Positions 1-10,216 of a stretch of 64,000 nt of DNA are shown piece after piece. The translations under genes were made by a program, and so were the position numbers. The DNA lies in contig NZ_ARVU01000001.1 in assembly GCF_000384415.1 (NCBI RefSeq), forward strand, positions 1,488,001 through 1,552,000, read 5' to 3'. The first letter of the stretch is position 1; each line of letters starts with the position of its first letter. The notes below the pieces were generated by a model. That model was not told the DNA's origin and did not search any database. It saw only the letters and a list, made by a program, of their open reading frames with translations. This stretch comes from Cycloclasticus pugetii PS-1 (lineage in GTDB: Bacteria; Pseudomonadota; Gammaproteobacteria; Methylococcales; Cycloclasticaceae).

Positions 1-578
1 TATGCGCCGAACATAATATGCAAGTTTGTGTTCCATCGACACCAGCACAGATCTTTCATTTATTACGCCGCCAAACATTGAGTTACTTCCGTAAACCACT
101 GATTATAATGAGCCCTAAGAGCTTACTGCGACACAAACTAGCAACATCTACCTTAGAAGAGCTCACTGAAGGCAAGTTTCACCCACTGATTCAAGAAGTG
201 GATGATATTGATCCTAATAAAGTCACAAGACTGATCGTCTGCTCTGGAAAAGTCTATTATGATTTACTCGAACAGCGCAGAAGCGATGGCCTTGAAAACG
301 TTGCTATTTTCAGAGCCGAACAGCTTTACCCATTCCCTATCGATGAGCTACATGAGTCTTTTGAGCAATACCCTCAATTAAAACAACTCGTTTGGTGTCA
401 AGAAGAGCCCAAAAATCAAGGTGCCTGGTACCAAATTAGACATCGGTTTTTTGATTTACTCAGCGAGAAGCTAGAACTTAAATATGCAGGTCGGCCTATG
501 TCAGCATCACCAGCCGTTGGTCAATTTAGCCTACATGTTGAACAGCAACAAAAATTAATCCATACAGCACTTTATTAA
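1..578 (+). CDS. sucA: 2-oxoglutarate dehydrogenase E1 component, C-terminal part (partial)
   Basis: This is the C-terminal end of the thiamine-diphosphate E1 subunit of the 2-oxoglutarate dehydrogenase complex, which decarboxylates 2-oxoglutarate in the TCA cycle and passes the succinyl group to E2. The reading frame is open from base 3 (C-A-E-H-N-M-Q-V-C), so the gene continues upstream of the window and the ATG at 18 is internal. Family stretches visible are VCVPSTPAQIFHLLRRQ, the MSPKSLLRH segment and the terminal WCQEEPKNQGAW region typical of the E1 C-terminal domain. sucB starts 29 bases downstream, and with lpd this is the usual sucA-sucB-lpd order, so one operon is likely. Identity is very secure; only about the last 190 residues are present. 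Confidence 0.97.
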   Translation, partial: CAEHNMQVCVPSTPAQIFHLLRRQTLSYFRKPLIIMSPKSLLRHKLATSTLEELTEGKFHPLIQEVDDIDPNKVTRLIVCSGKVYYDLLEQRRSDGLENVAIFRAEQLYPFPIDELHESFEQYPQLKQLVWCQEEPKNQGAWYQIRHRFFDLLSEKLELKYAGRPMSASPAVGQFSLHVEQQQKLIHTALY

Positions 579-607
579 AAAATAGACTTTAAAAAAAAGG
601 AACAAAC

Positions 608-3311
<2,704 letters not shown>

Positions 3312-3336
3312 GTTGTAATAGTTAAGGTTGTTTATA

Positions 3337-3379
3337 GAAGTACGTCAATACCATCACCAAGACGATGTTGACGTACTTC
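3337..3379 (+). terminator. 12-bp perfect hairpin after lpd
   Basis: A perfect inverted repeat has GAAGTACGTCAA (3337-3348) as its left arm and TTGACGTACTTC (3368-3379) as its right arm around a 19-base loop. It begins 25 bases after the lpd stop. There is no T-run behind it, so it is not a classical Rho-independent terminator; it could be a 3'-end-stabilising hairpin, a weak terminator or a protein-binding dyad. Confidence 0.45.
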
Positions 3380-3527
3380 AACACCTTCCCCCAGCACCAA
3401 TCAAATAGCACATTATTTAATTATTGCCCATTGGCTAGGCTCATTAAGAATATGATTTTTCAGAGCATAAGTTTTTCTCTTCTCCCAAAATTAAGGCTTT
3501 ACAAACAGGGACAATTATACTAATTTT

Positions 3528-3556
3528 ATTAACTTAATATAATAATTTAAGTTAAT
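3528..3556 (+). promoter_or_regulatory. Perfect 10-bp inverted repeat around a TATAAT box (candidate promoter/operator)
   Basis: ATTAACTTAA (3528-3537) and TTAAGTTAAT (3547-3556) form a perfect dyad whose nine-base centre contains TATAAT (3538-3543). A further half-site-like ACTAACTTA lies at 3558-3566. It is about 50 bases before the start of the acetolactate-synthase-like gene, in the longest gene-free gap of this part. No strong -35 box is seen at 17 bases, as would suit an activator-dependent or repressed promoter. Dyad and -10 match are direct observations; the regulatory role is inferred. Confidence 0.5.
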
Positions 3557-3605
3557 CTACTAACTTATTGATTATTAGGTATTTAAAAATCCAATGGAGA
3601 ACCGG

Positions 3606-5435
3606 ATGAGTTTAACCCTAACACAAGCAGTCCCGCAAAATGAAATCGCCACATGCGAGCTTCTCCTCGATTATTTAGAAAAAATTGGTGTTGAATATGT
3701 TTTCGGCATTCCAGGTGGTGCTATCGAACCACTCTACAATGCCTTAGCTAAAAGTGAGAAACGTGGCGGCATAAAAGCTATCACCGCTAGACATGAAACA
3801 GGGGCTGTTTTTATGGCCGACGCCTATGCAAGAAATACCGGGAAACTAGGTGTCTGCTGCTCCACTACCGGCCCAGGTGCAACAAATATGATCACCGGTG
3901 TTGCTTCCTCATTTGAAAATAACACCCCGTTACTTGTTATCACTCCTCAAGCATCTCAGGATAAAGTAGGTAAAAAGGCTCTCCAAGAATCTGGAGATAC
4001 AGGGGTTAATATCCCTGGAATGTTTCAGTTTTTTACCAAATACAATAGTTATGTAACGCATGTGGGGCAATTTGAGCATAAACTTGTATCTGCTATCATG
4101 TCTGCTTTTAGTATGCCAGGAGGCCCAACACACCTGAACATTCCAACTGATGTATTAAAAAGCCATATCCCACCTAAACAACATCCAGTCAATATAAATA
4201 ATTTATTAAGCCGCCCCTACTTAAAAGACGAAAAAGCTATACAAGCTCTTATAAGTGAACTTCGTCATTCAAAAAAGACTATTTTCGTAATCGGTGCAGG
4301 CGCTAAAGGTTGTAGCCGATTAATAACCGATTGCATTAATGATTTAGGTATTGAATTTGTTGCTACACCTGATGGTAAAAGTTTTATTAATCCTTACCAC
4401 CCATCCTATAAAGGTGTTATTGGTTTTGCCGGACATAAGAGTGCGAGTAAAGCACTTCAATCCGATGCCGTTGACTCTATTGTCCTTATTGGTTCTTCTT
4501 TAGGTGAGTTTAACAGTAATGCATGGGACCAATTATCTTTATTGAACAACAAATTAATACATATTGATAATAACGAAGATAACCTAACAAGATCTTCTAT
4601 GGCGAAGCTCCAAGTAGGCGGTCACATTCCAACTATCTTAGAAGCCATTTTAGAAAATAATAGAACGCAAATTAAAAATAAAGAAAAAATCTCAACCAAG
4701 TCCGTTATAGATAAAACTCAATTATTCGCTGATATATGTATAGATAATCAAAAAAAACTCCATTTTGAGCTTGATGACTCTACAAAAACCAAAGATCGGT
4801 CTAGCCCATTAAAACCACAGTTTTTAATGGCGCAGCTAACTCAACTTTTCCCACCTAATACCCGTTACTTAGCTGATAATGGCAATAATATGGCTTGGGC
4901 AGTTCATTATTTAAACCCCTATGACAGGCGCTTTAGTGGCCGCCGATCTTCACAAAGAGACCAAAAAGATAGACGAGCATTTAGCGCCGGGTTATTACAA
5001 ATTAACACTGAGTTTTGTTCAATGGGTTGGTCAGTTGGAAGCGCCATCGGTACTGCACTAGCGCACCCAAATGATCCCGTTCTTTGTATTGTTGGTGACG
5101 GCAGCTTCCTCATGTCAGGTAACGAAATAACAGTCGCATTACAAGAAAAGTTAAATATTATTTTCCTTGTGATGAACGATCAACATCTTGGTATGGTTAA
5201 ACATGGTCAACGATTAAATAAATCAGCCGATATAGCCAACACATTACCGAATATTAGTTATGCTTTAATGGCATCAGCCATGGGCATCATGAGTCATACC
5301 ATTGAAACAGCCGATGACTTACTGCAGCTCGATACCAATAAAATTTGTGAACGTAAGGGGCCCACTCTACTCGACGTTAGAATAGATGCAGAAGAAGTTC
5401 CCCCTATTGCTACGCGCTTAAAAGGGATGAAGTAA
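3606..5435 (+). CDS. Acetolactate-synthase-like thiamine-diphosphate enzyme
   Basis: Member of the acetohydroxyacid synthase/pyruvate oxidase superfamily of ThDP carboligases and decarboxylases, 609 residues from this start. Visible features: FGIPGGAIEPLYNAL, RHETGAVFMADAYA carrying the ThDP-activating glutamate (E64), TTGPGATNMITGVA, and the metal/ThDP motif GDGSFL (497-502) closing with ND at 524-525. An Arg-rich stretch RRFSGRRSSQRDQKDRR near residue 440 looks unusual. The ATG at 3606 is preferred over that at 3594 because GGAGA lies five bases before it. No ilvN-type regulatory subunit gene follows; instead two citrate-synthase-fold genes are coupled to it (2-base gap, then 4-base overlap), so biosynthetic acetolactate formation is not the obvious role. 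The true substrate cannot be told from sequence. Confidence 0.85.
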   Translation: MSLTLTQAVPQNEIATCELLLDYLEKIGVEYVFGIPGGAIEPLYNALAKSEKRGGIKAITARHETGAVFMADAYARNTGKLGVCCSTTGPGATNMITGVASSFENNTPLLVITPQASQDKVGKKALQESGDTGVNIPGMFQFFTKYNSYVTHVGQFEHKLVSAIMSAFSMPGGPTHLNIPTDVLKSHIPPKQHPVNINNLLSRPYLKDEKAIQALISELRHSKKTIFVIGAGAKGCSRLITDCINDLGIEFVATPDGKSFINPYHPSYKGVIGFAGHKSASKALQSDAVDSIVLIGSSLGEFNSNAWDQLSLLNNKLIHIDNNEDNLTRSSMAKLQVGGHIPTILEAILENNRTQIKNKEKISTKSVIDKTQLFADICIDNQKKLHFELDDSTKTKDRSSPLKPQFLMAQLTQLFPPNTRYLADNGNNMAWAVHYLNPYDRRFSGRRSSQRDQKDRRAFSAGLLQINTEFCSMGWSVGSAIGTALAHPNDPVLCIVGDGSFLMSGNEITVALQEKLNIIFLVMNDQHLGMVKHGQRLNKSADIANTLPNISYALMASAMGIMSHTIETADDLLQLDTNKICERKGPTLLDVRIDAEEVPPIATRLKGMK

Positions 5436-5437
5436 CA

Positions 5438-6265
5438 ATGGAACAAGAAAAAATAAATACTAAAATTTGGTTTGAAGAAGAAGAACCTGACAACCCATTT
5501 GCCGCCAAAACATCTTACTGTTCTGGTTACGATGTTTATGGTGATTTATTGGGTAAAATCTCTTGGCCCGAATACATTTTTTTATTATTTAAGCTTGAAA
5601 AACCCTTACCCTGGCATTCTAAACTATTAGAGGCTATCGCTATTGCTATTGCCAATCCGGGCCCTCGTGATTTAGGTGTCCGTGCTGCTATGAATGGTGG
5701 TGTAGGCGGTTCAACCGCCGCTTCCTGTTTAATGGCCGCCTTAGCACCCAGTGCTGGCAAAAATGGAGGGGCAAGGGAAGTTTATCAAGTGATGCGCTTA
5801 TGGCAACAGTGTGAATTTGAATTAACTCAATGGAAACAAAGTTTATCCAACTATCAAGATGAAGAAGAAATTGAAGTTTGGCCAGCTAGTGAACACACCC
5901 CTGGCTTTGACCCGTATGGGGCAAGTTGTGCCACCCCCGTTTTACAAACATTGGATCACTTAACGTCCATATACTCTGACGGAGCTCTCAGCTATTTATC
6001 AGCTAATCGACAGATATTTGAAAAAGTTGCTGATGCGCCATTAGGCATGACTGGTGTCATAGCCGCAGCCTTCACCGACTTAGGTTTTACGGATGAACAA
6101 GCAGAAATGCTATACCTTTTACTTCGCCTTCCGGGCGCTGCAGCACACTCACTTGAACAAAAAAAGCTTGGCTGGCGTAAATACCCATTTTTTGGAAATG
6201 GCTTAACCCTCACCAACGACCCTGGCCCATCAAACTCTAACCAAACATCCCAAGACGAACTATGA
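5438..6265 (+). CDS. Citrate-synthase-fold / citryl-CoA lyase-like protein, first of pair
   Basis: A 275-residue protein of the citrate synthase superfamily, about the size of stand-alone citryl-CoA lyase domains and much shorter than true citrate synthases (about 430). By-eye alignment to citrate synthase places the CoA/His loop at GKNGGAREV, where the usual HGGA histidine is asparagine (N109). SEHTPGFDP may hold the second histidine (H153), VADAPLG the catalytic aspartate (D199), and LPGAAAHSLEQ (231-241) matches the conserved C-terminal helix. It starts two bases after the ThDP-enzyme stop and overlaps the next gene by four bases (ATGA), so the three are translationally coupled. Family placement is good; activity and substrate are unknown. 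Confidence 0.78.
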   Translation: MEQEKINTKIWFEEEEPDNPFAAKTSYCSGYDVYGDLLGKISWPEYIFLLFKLEKPLPWHSKLLEAIAIAIANPGPRDLGVRAAMNGGVGGSTAASCLMAALAPSAGKNGGAREVYQVMRLWQQCEFELTQWKQSLSNYQDEEEIEVWPASEHTPGFDPYGASCATPVLQTLDHLTSIYSDGALSYLSANRQIFEKVADAPLGMTGVIAAAFTDLGFTDEQAEMLYLLLRLPGAAAHSLEQKKLGWRKYPFFGNGLTLTNDPGPSNSNQTSQDEL

Positions 6266-7062
6266 AAGGTCCGATAACACTTAAGCAGGCTGAAGATAAT
6301 TGGCAAACCAACATGGGCGTTTTCGTCAATGGAGAACGTGCTATTTATCGTGGAAAAGATATATTTAACGAATTGGCCGATATTAATTGGTTTAAGTTAA
6401 TTATGTTTGGTATCACTGGACGTGAATTTAGCAACCAACAAATAAAACTTTTTGAAGCCATTCAGGTAATCACCGTTAGTTACCCTGAGCCAAGGCTATG
6501 GAATAACCGCATCGCCGCCTTATCAGGTAGCGCAAGATCTACGGGTATATTAGGCTTATCAGCGGCCACTGCATGTTCAGAAGCAAAAATTTTTGGAAAC
6601 CAAGCAAATATTATCGCCATTGACTTTATTAAACGTGCAAAAAAAGCTATTGAGGCAGGTGCAGATTTATCTGAATTTGTTATTAGTGAGCTTAAAAATA
6701 AACGAGCTATTGGTGGTTATGGTCGCCCCTTAGTTGATTCTGATGAACGAATCGCACCTTTATTAAATAGAGCTAAAGAGCTTGAACTTGCTAATGGCCC
6801 ACATGTCAAGTTGGCCCTAGACATAGGTAATATTTTATCTAAAAGTCGTTATCGGCAAATTTTAAATGCAAGCGGTTTAGCTGCAGCATTAATGGCTGAC
6901 CAAAACTTTGGGCATCGCGAATACTATTACGCAACCATGCTAGCTTTTTCTGCCGGTATTATACCCTGCTATATTGATGCAGCGAATCACAAAGAAGGCA
7001 GTTTCTTCCCGCTAAGCTGTCAACGACTAAACTACAAAGGACATGACGTAAGAAGCTGGTAA
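6262..7062 (+). CDS. Degenerate citrate-synthase-fold protein, second of pair
   Basis: A 266-residue protein weakly resembling its upstream neighbour and citryl-CoA lyases. An N-terminal VFVNGERAIYRGKDIF segment resembles the start of citrate-synthase-type lyases. Where catalytic residues are expected the sequence differs: FGNQAN (111-116) in place of the HGGAN histidine loop, GGYGRPL (R155) in place of GFGHR, and NASG (202-205) where NVDF carries aspartate. These are alignments by eye. All three changes together suggest a non-catalytic or specialised subunit, perhaps forming a heteromer with the preceding protein, as the coupled 4-base overlap would allow. The gap to the next gene is 50 bases. 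No function is assigned. Confidence 0.68.
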   Translation: MKGPITLKQAEDNWQTNMGVFVNGERAIYRGKDIFNELADINWFKLIMFGITGREFSNQQIKLFEAIQVITVSYPEPRLWNNRIAALSGSARSTGILGLSAATACSEAKIFGNQANIIAIDFIKRAKKAIEAGADLSEFVISELKNKRAIGGYGRPLVDSDERIAPLLNRAKELELANGPHVKLALDIGNILSKSRYRQILNASGLAAALMADQNFGHREYYYATMLAFSAGIIPCYIDAANHKEGSFFPLSCQRLNYKGHDVRSW

Positions 7063-7112
7063 TTTTTAAAATATCCGCTAACCTTAAATAAAATAATATT
7101 TTTGTTCCCCCC

Positions 7113-9188
7113 ATGAAAAAAACACATGCTTGGTTACTATTAACCTTCCTCTCCACCTTTGGAACTAATTCATACGCATTTGATGAGAGCGAGAATGCCT
7201 TAGCAGACATATATGGCGATGAGGATTATATATATATAGCCACAGGGCGAAAACAAACAGTATCTCAAGCACCTGCTGTTGCAAGCACAATTACTGCTAA
7301 AACAATTCGTCAAATCGGCGCGCGTGATATTGATGAAGTATTAGAAACAATACCAGGCTTGCATGTCTCTTATACTGCCGGTGGATACAACCCCATCTAT
7401 CAAATACGAGGCATTACATCAAACTTTAACTCCCAAGTTTTAGTGCTTATCAACGGGATCCCTATCACCAATATATTTACTGGGAATCGCTCTCAAGGGT
7501 GGGGAGGTATGCCGGTTGAAAATATATCTCGTATCGAAGTTATCAGGGGACCAGGTTCTGCTATTTATGGGGCTGACGCGTTTGCTGGAACTATAAATAT
7601 CATTACTAAAAATTCCACCGAAATAGATGGGCTAGAAATAGGCGCGTCCGCAGGAAGCTTTGATGAATATCGAGGTTGGATACAATACGGTGGTTCGAAA
7701 GCCGGTTGGAATACGGCTTTCTCTGCTCAAGTGATGGATACACACGGTCAACACGAAAAAGTAGGAGCAGACATCCAAACAACCCTTGATACCATTACTG
7801 GAACCTCTGCCTCTTTAGCACCAGGTAATATTAGCTTGGGACGCCGATCATTAGACACCCGACTTGATCTCTCTAAGGCTAATTGGCAATTACGCTTAGG
7901 GTATCAAGCTAGAAGAGACGGCCAGGTAGGTGCAGGGCTTTTTCAGGCACTTGACCCCGTTGGTGAAGCTGATACCGATCGTTATAATGCGGATATCACA
8001 TACAAAAACACTAATTTATCTGAGAATTGGGACTTTAAAGCTCAATATAGTTTTTTTAACAGCATCACTCAATCCAACTTAGTATTGCTCCCACCGGGTG
8101 CTAATACAACAGGAATTCCAGCCCATACTTTTCCAAATGGTGTTCTGGGTAAGCCCAATATATATGAGCGCCATAACCGGGTTGATTTATCTAGCTTTTA
8201 TACTGGCTTAAAAAAACATGATATTCGTCTCGGTGTCGGCTTTCACCATCAAGACCAATATAAAATTGAAGAAAAGAAAAACTATTTACCGTTTGGCCCA
8301 GCCTTAATCCCTCTTGGAGGACTTGTTGACGTCAGTGACACGATCCCTTTCAACCAAGAAAAAACACGCAAAATTTATTATAGTTTTGTACAAGATGCAT
8401 GGGACTTTGCCCCTGATTGGACTTTAACTGCTGGTCTACGTTACGACCATTACTCGGATTTTGGCGACACACTTAACCCACGACTGGCCTTAGTCTGGCA
8501 AACCAGTTATCGCTTAACCAGTAAGCTTTTATACGGGCGCTCTTTTCGTGCCCCTTCATTTGTTGAACAGTTCAATATTAATAACCCTGTTGCTTTGGGC
8601 AACCCAGATCTAGACCCTGAGGTTATTGACACCTATGAGATTGCCTTTGATTATAATACATCCAACAACCTAAAACTTAGTTTGAATTTATTCTACTATC
8701 AAATGGATGATATTATTCGTTTCGCCCCTACAACAGCTAGCAATACTGGCAAACAAACAGGGCACGGCTTAGAAATGGAAGCAAACTGGAATGTAACAAA
8801 CAAGCTTTCCATCTATGGTAATTATGCCTACCAGTCTTCTGAGGATAAAGACACTAATAGCGATGCCGCAGATGCCCCTCAACAACAACTTTATCTGAGA
8901 GCCAATTATGACATATCGCCCATGTGGTCAATCAACTCTCAACTAAACCATGTCCGTGATAGGCAACGTGCTGCAAGCGATTTACGCCCAGACATAAGCA
9001 ATTACACCACCATTGATTTAACTCTACGTGCAAAAGGACTTAACCCTGACATAGAACTTGCTTTATCGGCTAGAAATTTACTCGATGAAACAGTCAAAGA
9101 GCCATCCGAAGCACCTGGAAGCATCCCCGATGACCTGCCTCTTGCTGGCAGAGCTTTTTTTGTTGAACTGAGAAAATCTTTTCATTAA
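7113..9188 (+). CDS. TonB-dependent outer-membrane receptor
   Basis: Outer-membrane beta-barrel that would take up a ligand using TonB energy. The 691-residue protein has a signal peptide (about 1-22, cleavage after NSYA), a TonB-box-like DYIYIATGRKQ near residue 40, a plug domain (RQIGARDIDEVLETIPGLHV and the RIEVIRGPGSAIYGADAFAG hallmark), then a barrel of amphipathic strands ending in a C-terminal aromatic/hydrophobic strand (FFVELRKSFH). The layout recalls BtuB/CirA-type receptors. No cobalamin riboswitch or Fur box is visible in the short upstream gap, and the start is preceded by six C bases rather than a purine-rich ribosome site. It is followed by a substrate-binding protein and a sensor kinase, pointing to ligand sensing as much as uptake. 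The ligand is unknown. Confidence 0.9.
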   Translation: MKKTHAWLLLTFLSTFGTNSYAFDESENALADIYGDEDYIYIATGRKQTVSQAPAVASTITAKTIRQIGARDIDEVLETIPGLHVSYTAGGYNPIYQIRGITSNFNSQVLVLINGIPITNIFTGNRSQGWGGMPVENISRIEVIRGPGSAIYGADAFAGTINIITKNSTEIDGLEIGASAGSFDEYRGWIQYGGSKAGWNTAFSAQVMDTHGQHEKVGADIQTTLDTITGTSASLAPGNISLGRRSLDTRLDLSKANWQLRLGYQARRDGQVGAGLFQALDPVGEADTDRYNADITYKNTNLSENWDFKAQYSFFNSITQSNLVLLPPGANTTGIPAHTFPNGVLGKPNIYERHNRVDLSSFYTGLKKHDIRLGVGFHHQDQYKIEEKKNYLPFGPALIPLGGLVDVSDTIPFNQEKTRKIYYSFVQDAWDFAPDWTLTAGLRYDHYSDFGDTLNPRLALVWQTSYRLTSKLLYGRSFRAPSFVEQFNINNPVALGNPDLDPEVIDTYEIAFDYNTSNNLKLSLNLFYYQMDDIIRFAPTTASNTGKQTGHGLEMEANWNVTNKLSIYGNYAYQSSEDKDTNSDAADAPQQQLYLRANYDISPMWSINSQLNHVRDRQRAASDLRPDISNYTTIDLTLRAKGLNPDIELALSARNLLDETVKEPSEAPGSIPDDLPLAGRAFFVELRKSFH

Positions 9189-9244
9189 ACCGATAAAGCT
9201 GTCGATAATGGCAAATAAACAATAATCAGGGATGATTAAACAAC

Positions 9245-10216
9245 ATGATATATTTTAAGATATTTTATAGTACCGCTCTACTTGCCATACTTTTTTATAC
9301 AACGACAATACTTGCTGATGACACATTAGAAGCTAGCGCTACCTTCAACATCACTGTTGTTTACCCTGATGTTAGAAAACCTTATAGTACACTTTTTGAA
9401 TCTATTATTAGTGGCATTAAGGAACAGCCTAAGCTAAACGTACAAACACAATTAATGGATAACTCAATGCTGGAGACAGATATCCTAAATTCTCTTAGAC
9501 AAGAGAGCCCAGACGCTGTTATTTTATTAGGTGGCGGCAGGCGAGCACTACAAGAAAAAATAAACTCTCTTTATAAAACAACCTATGGTGCCTTATTTCT
9601 TTCTGACCATGATATCAACAATGGCCGTTATGGCATTTCTATGACCCCAGACCCCACTCTTCTCTTTTCTGAATTAAAAAAAATACAACCAACAGTCAAG
9701 GAAATTCATGTTGTTTTTGATCCAAAAACTAATGGTTGGTTAGTTCAAAGAGCCATTGAAAACACCCCGAACACAGGAATAACCGTCATTCCATACGAAG
9801 CCTCAAGTTTGCAACAAGCGGCCCTAATTTATAAAGAGATTGCTCGCAATAATGACCATACTAACAGTGCTTTATGGCTTATACACCATGATCCCACCTT
9901 TGATAGTAAAAGCTTATTACCACGAATTTTATCGGACGCTTGGAAATATCAACAAGTCGTCATATCCACTAACCCCTCACATGTACGAAGAGGGGCTTTA
10001 TTATCACTGCTACCAGATAGTCAACAAATAGGAAGAGATTTAGCCACCACCACAGTTCGATTATTAAGTGGGCAAAAAGCATCGCCCGTTACGCCAATGC
10101 AGTCATCCCTAGTTGTTGCGAACCTTAGAACAGCCAAACATCTTCCAAACACCATTCGTTTAGATCAAAAAACCAATTTTGCTTTGACCTACCCAAGAGC
10201 CTCAGCAAATGATTAA
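9245..10216 (+). CDS. Periplasmic ABC-type substrate-binding-like protein
   Basis: Secreted two-lobed binding protein of the uncharacterised ABC_sub_bind type (similar in outline to COG2984/TrpX proteins). It has a signal peptide (hydrophobic 5-23, cleavage near ILADD), the first-lobe pattern ITVVYPDVRKPYSTLFESI, a PDAVILLGGG strand-loop and a second-lobe IHVVFDPKTNGW stretch. No ABC permease or ATPase gene is adjacent; instead its end overlaps the start of the large sensor kinase by eight bases. That coupling suggests it presents a ligand to the kinase's periplasmic domain rather than to a transporter. The ribosome site is weak (CAGGG about 13 bases from the ATG). 323 residues, normal for the family. 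Confidence 0.8.
   Translation: MIYFKIFYSTALLAILFYTTTILADDTLEASATFNITVVYPDVRKPYSTLFESIISGIKEQPKLNVQTQLMDNSMLETDILNSLRQESPDAVILLGGGRRALQEKINSLYKTTYGALFLSDHDINNGRYGISMTPDPTLLFSELKKIQPTVKEIHVVFDPKTNGWLVQRAIENTPNTGITVIPYEASSLQQAALIYKEIARNNDHTNSALWLIHHDPTFDSKSLLPRILSDAWKYQQVVISTNPSHVRRGALLSLLPDSQQIGRDLATTTVRLLSGQKASPVTPMQSSLVVANLRTAKHLPNTIRLDQKTNFALTYPRASAND

Noticed and set aside
3594-3605. ATG at 3594 as start of the ThDP enzyme
   Set aside because: The ATG is itself part of the ribosome-binding region (GGAGA) serving the ATG at 3606.
3312-3605. Riboswitch ahead of the ThDP operon
   Set aside because: I could find no pattern of the known thiamine, cobalamin or amino-acid riboswitches; only the hairpin and dyad are seen.
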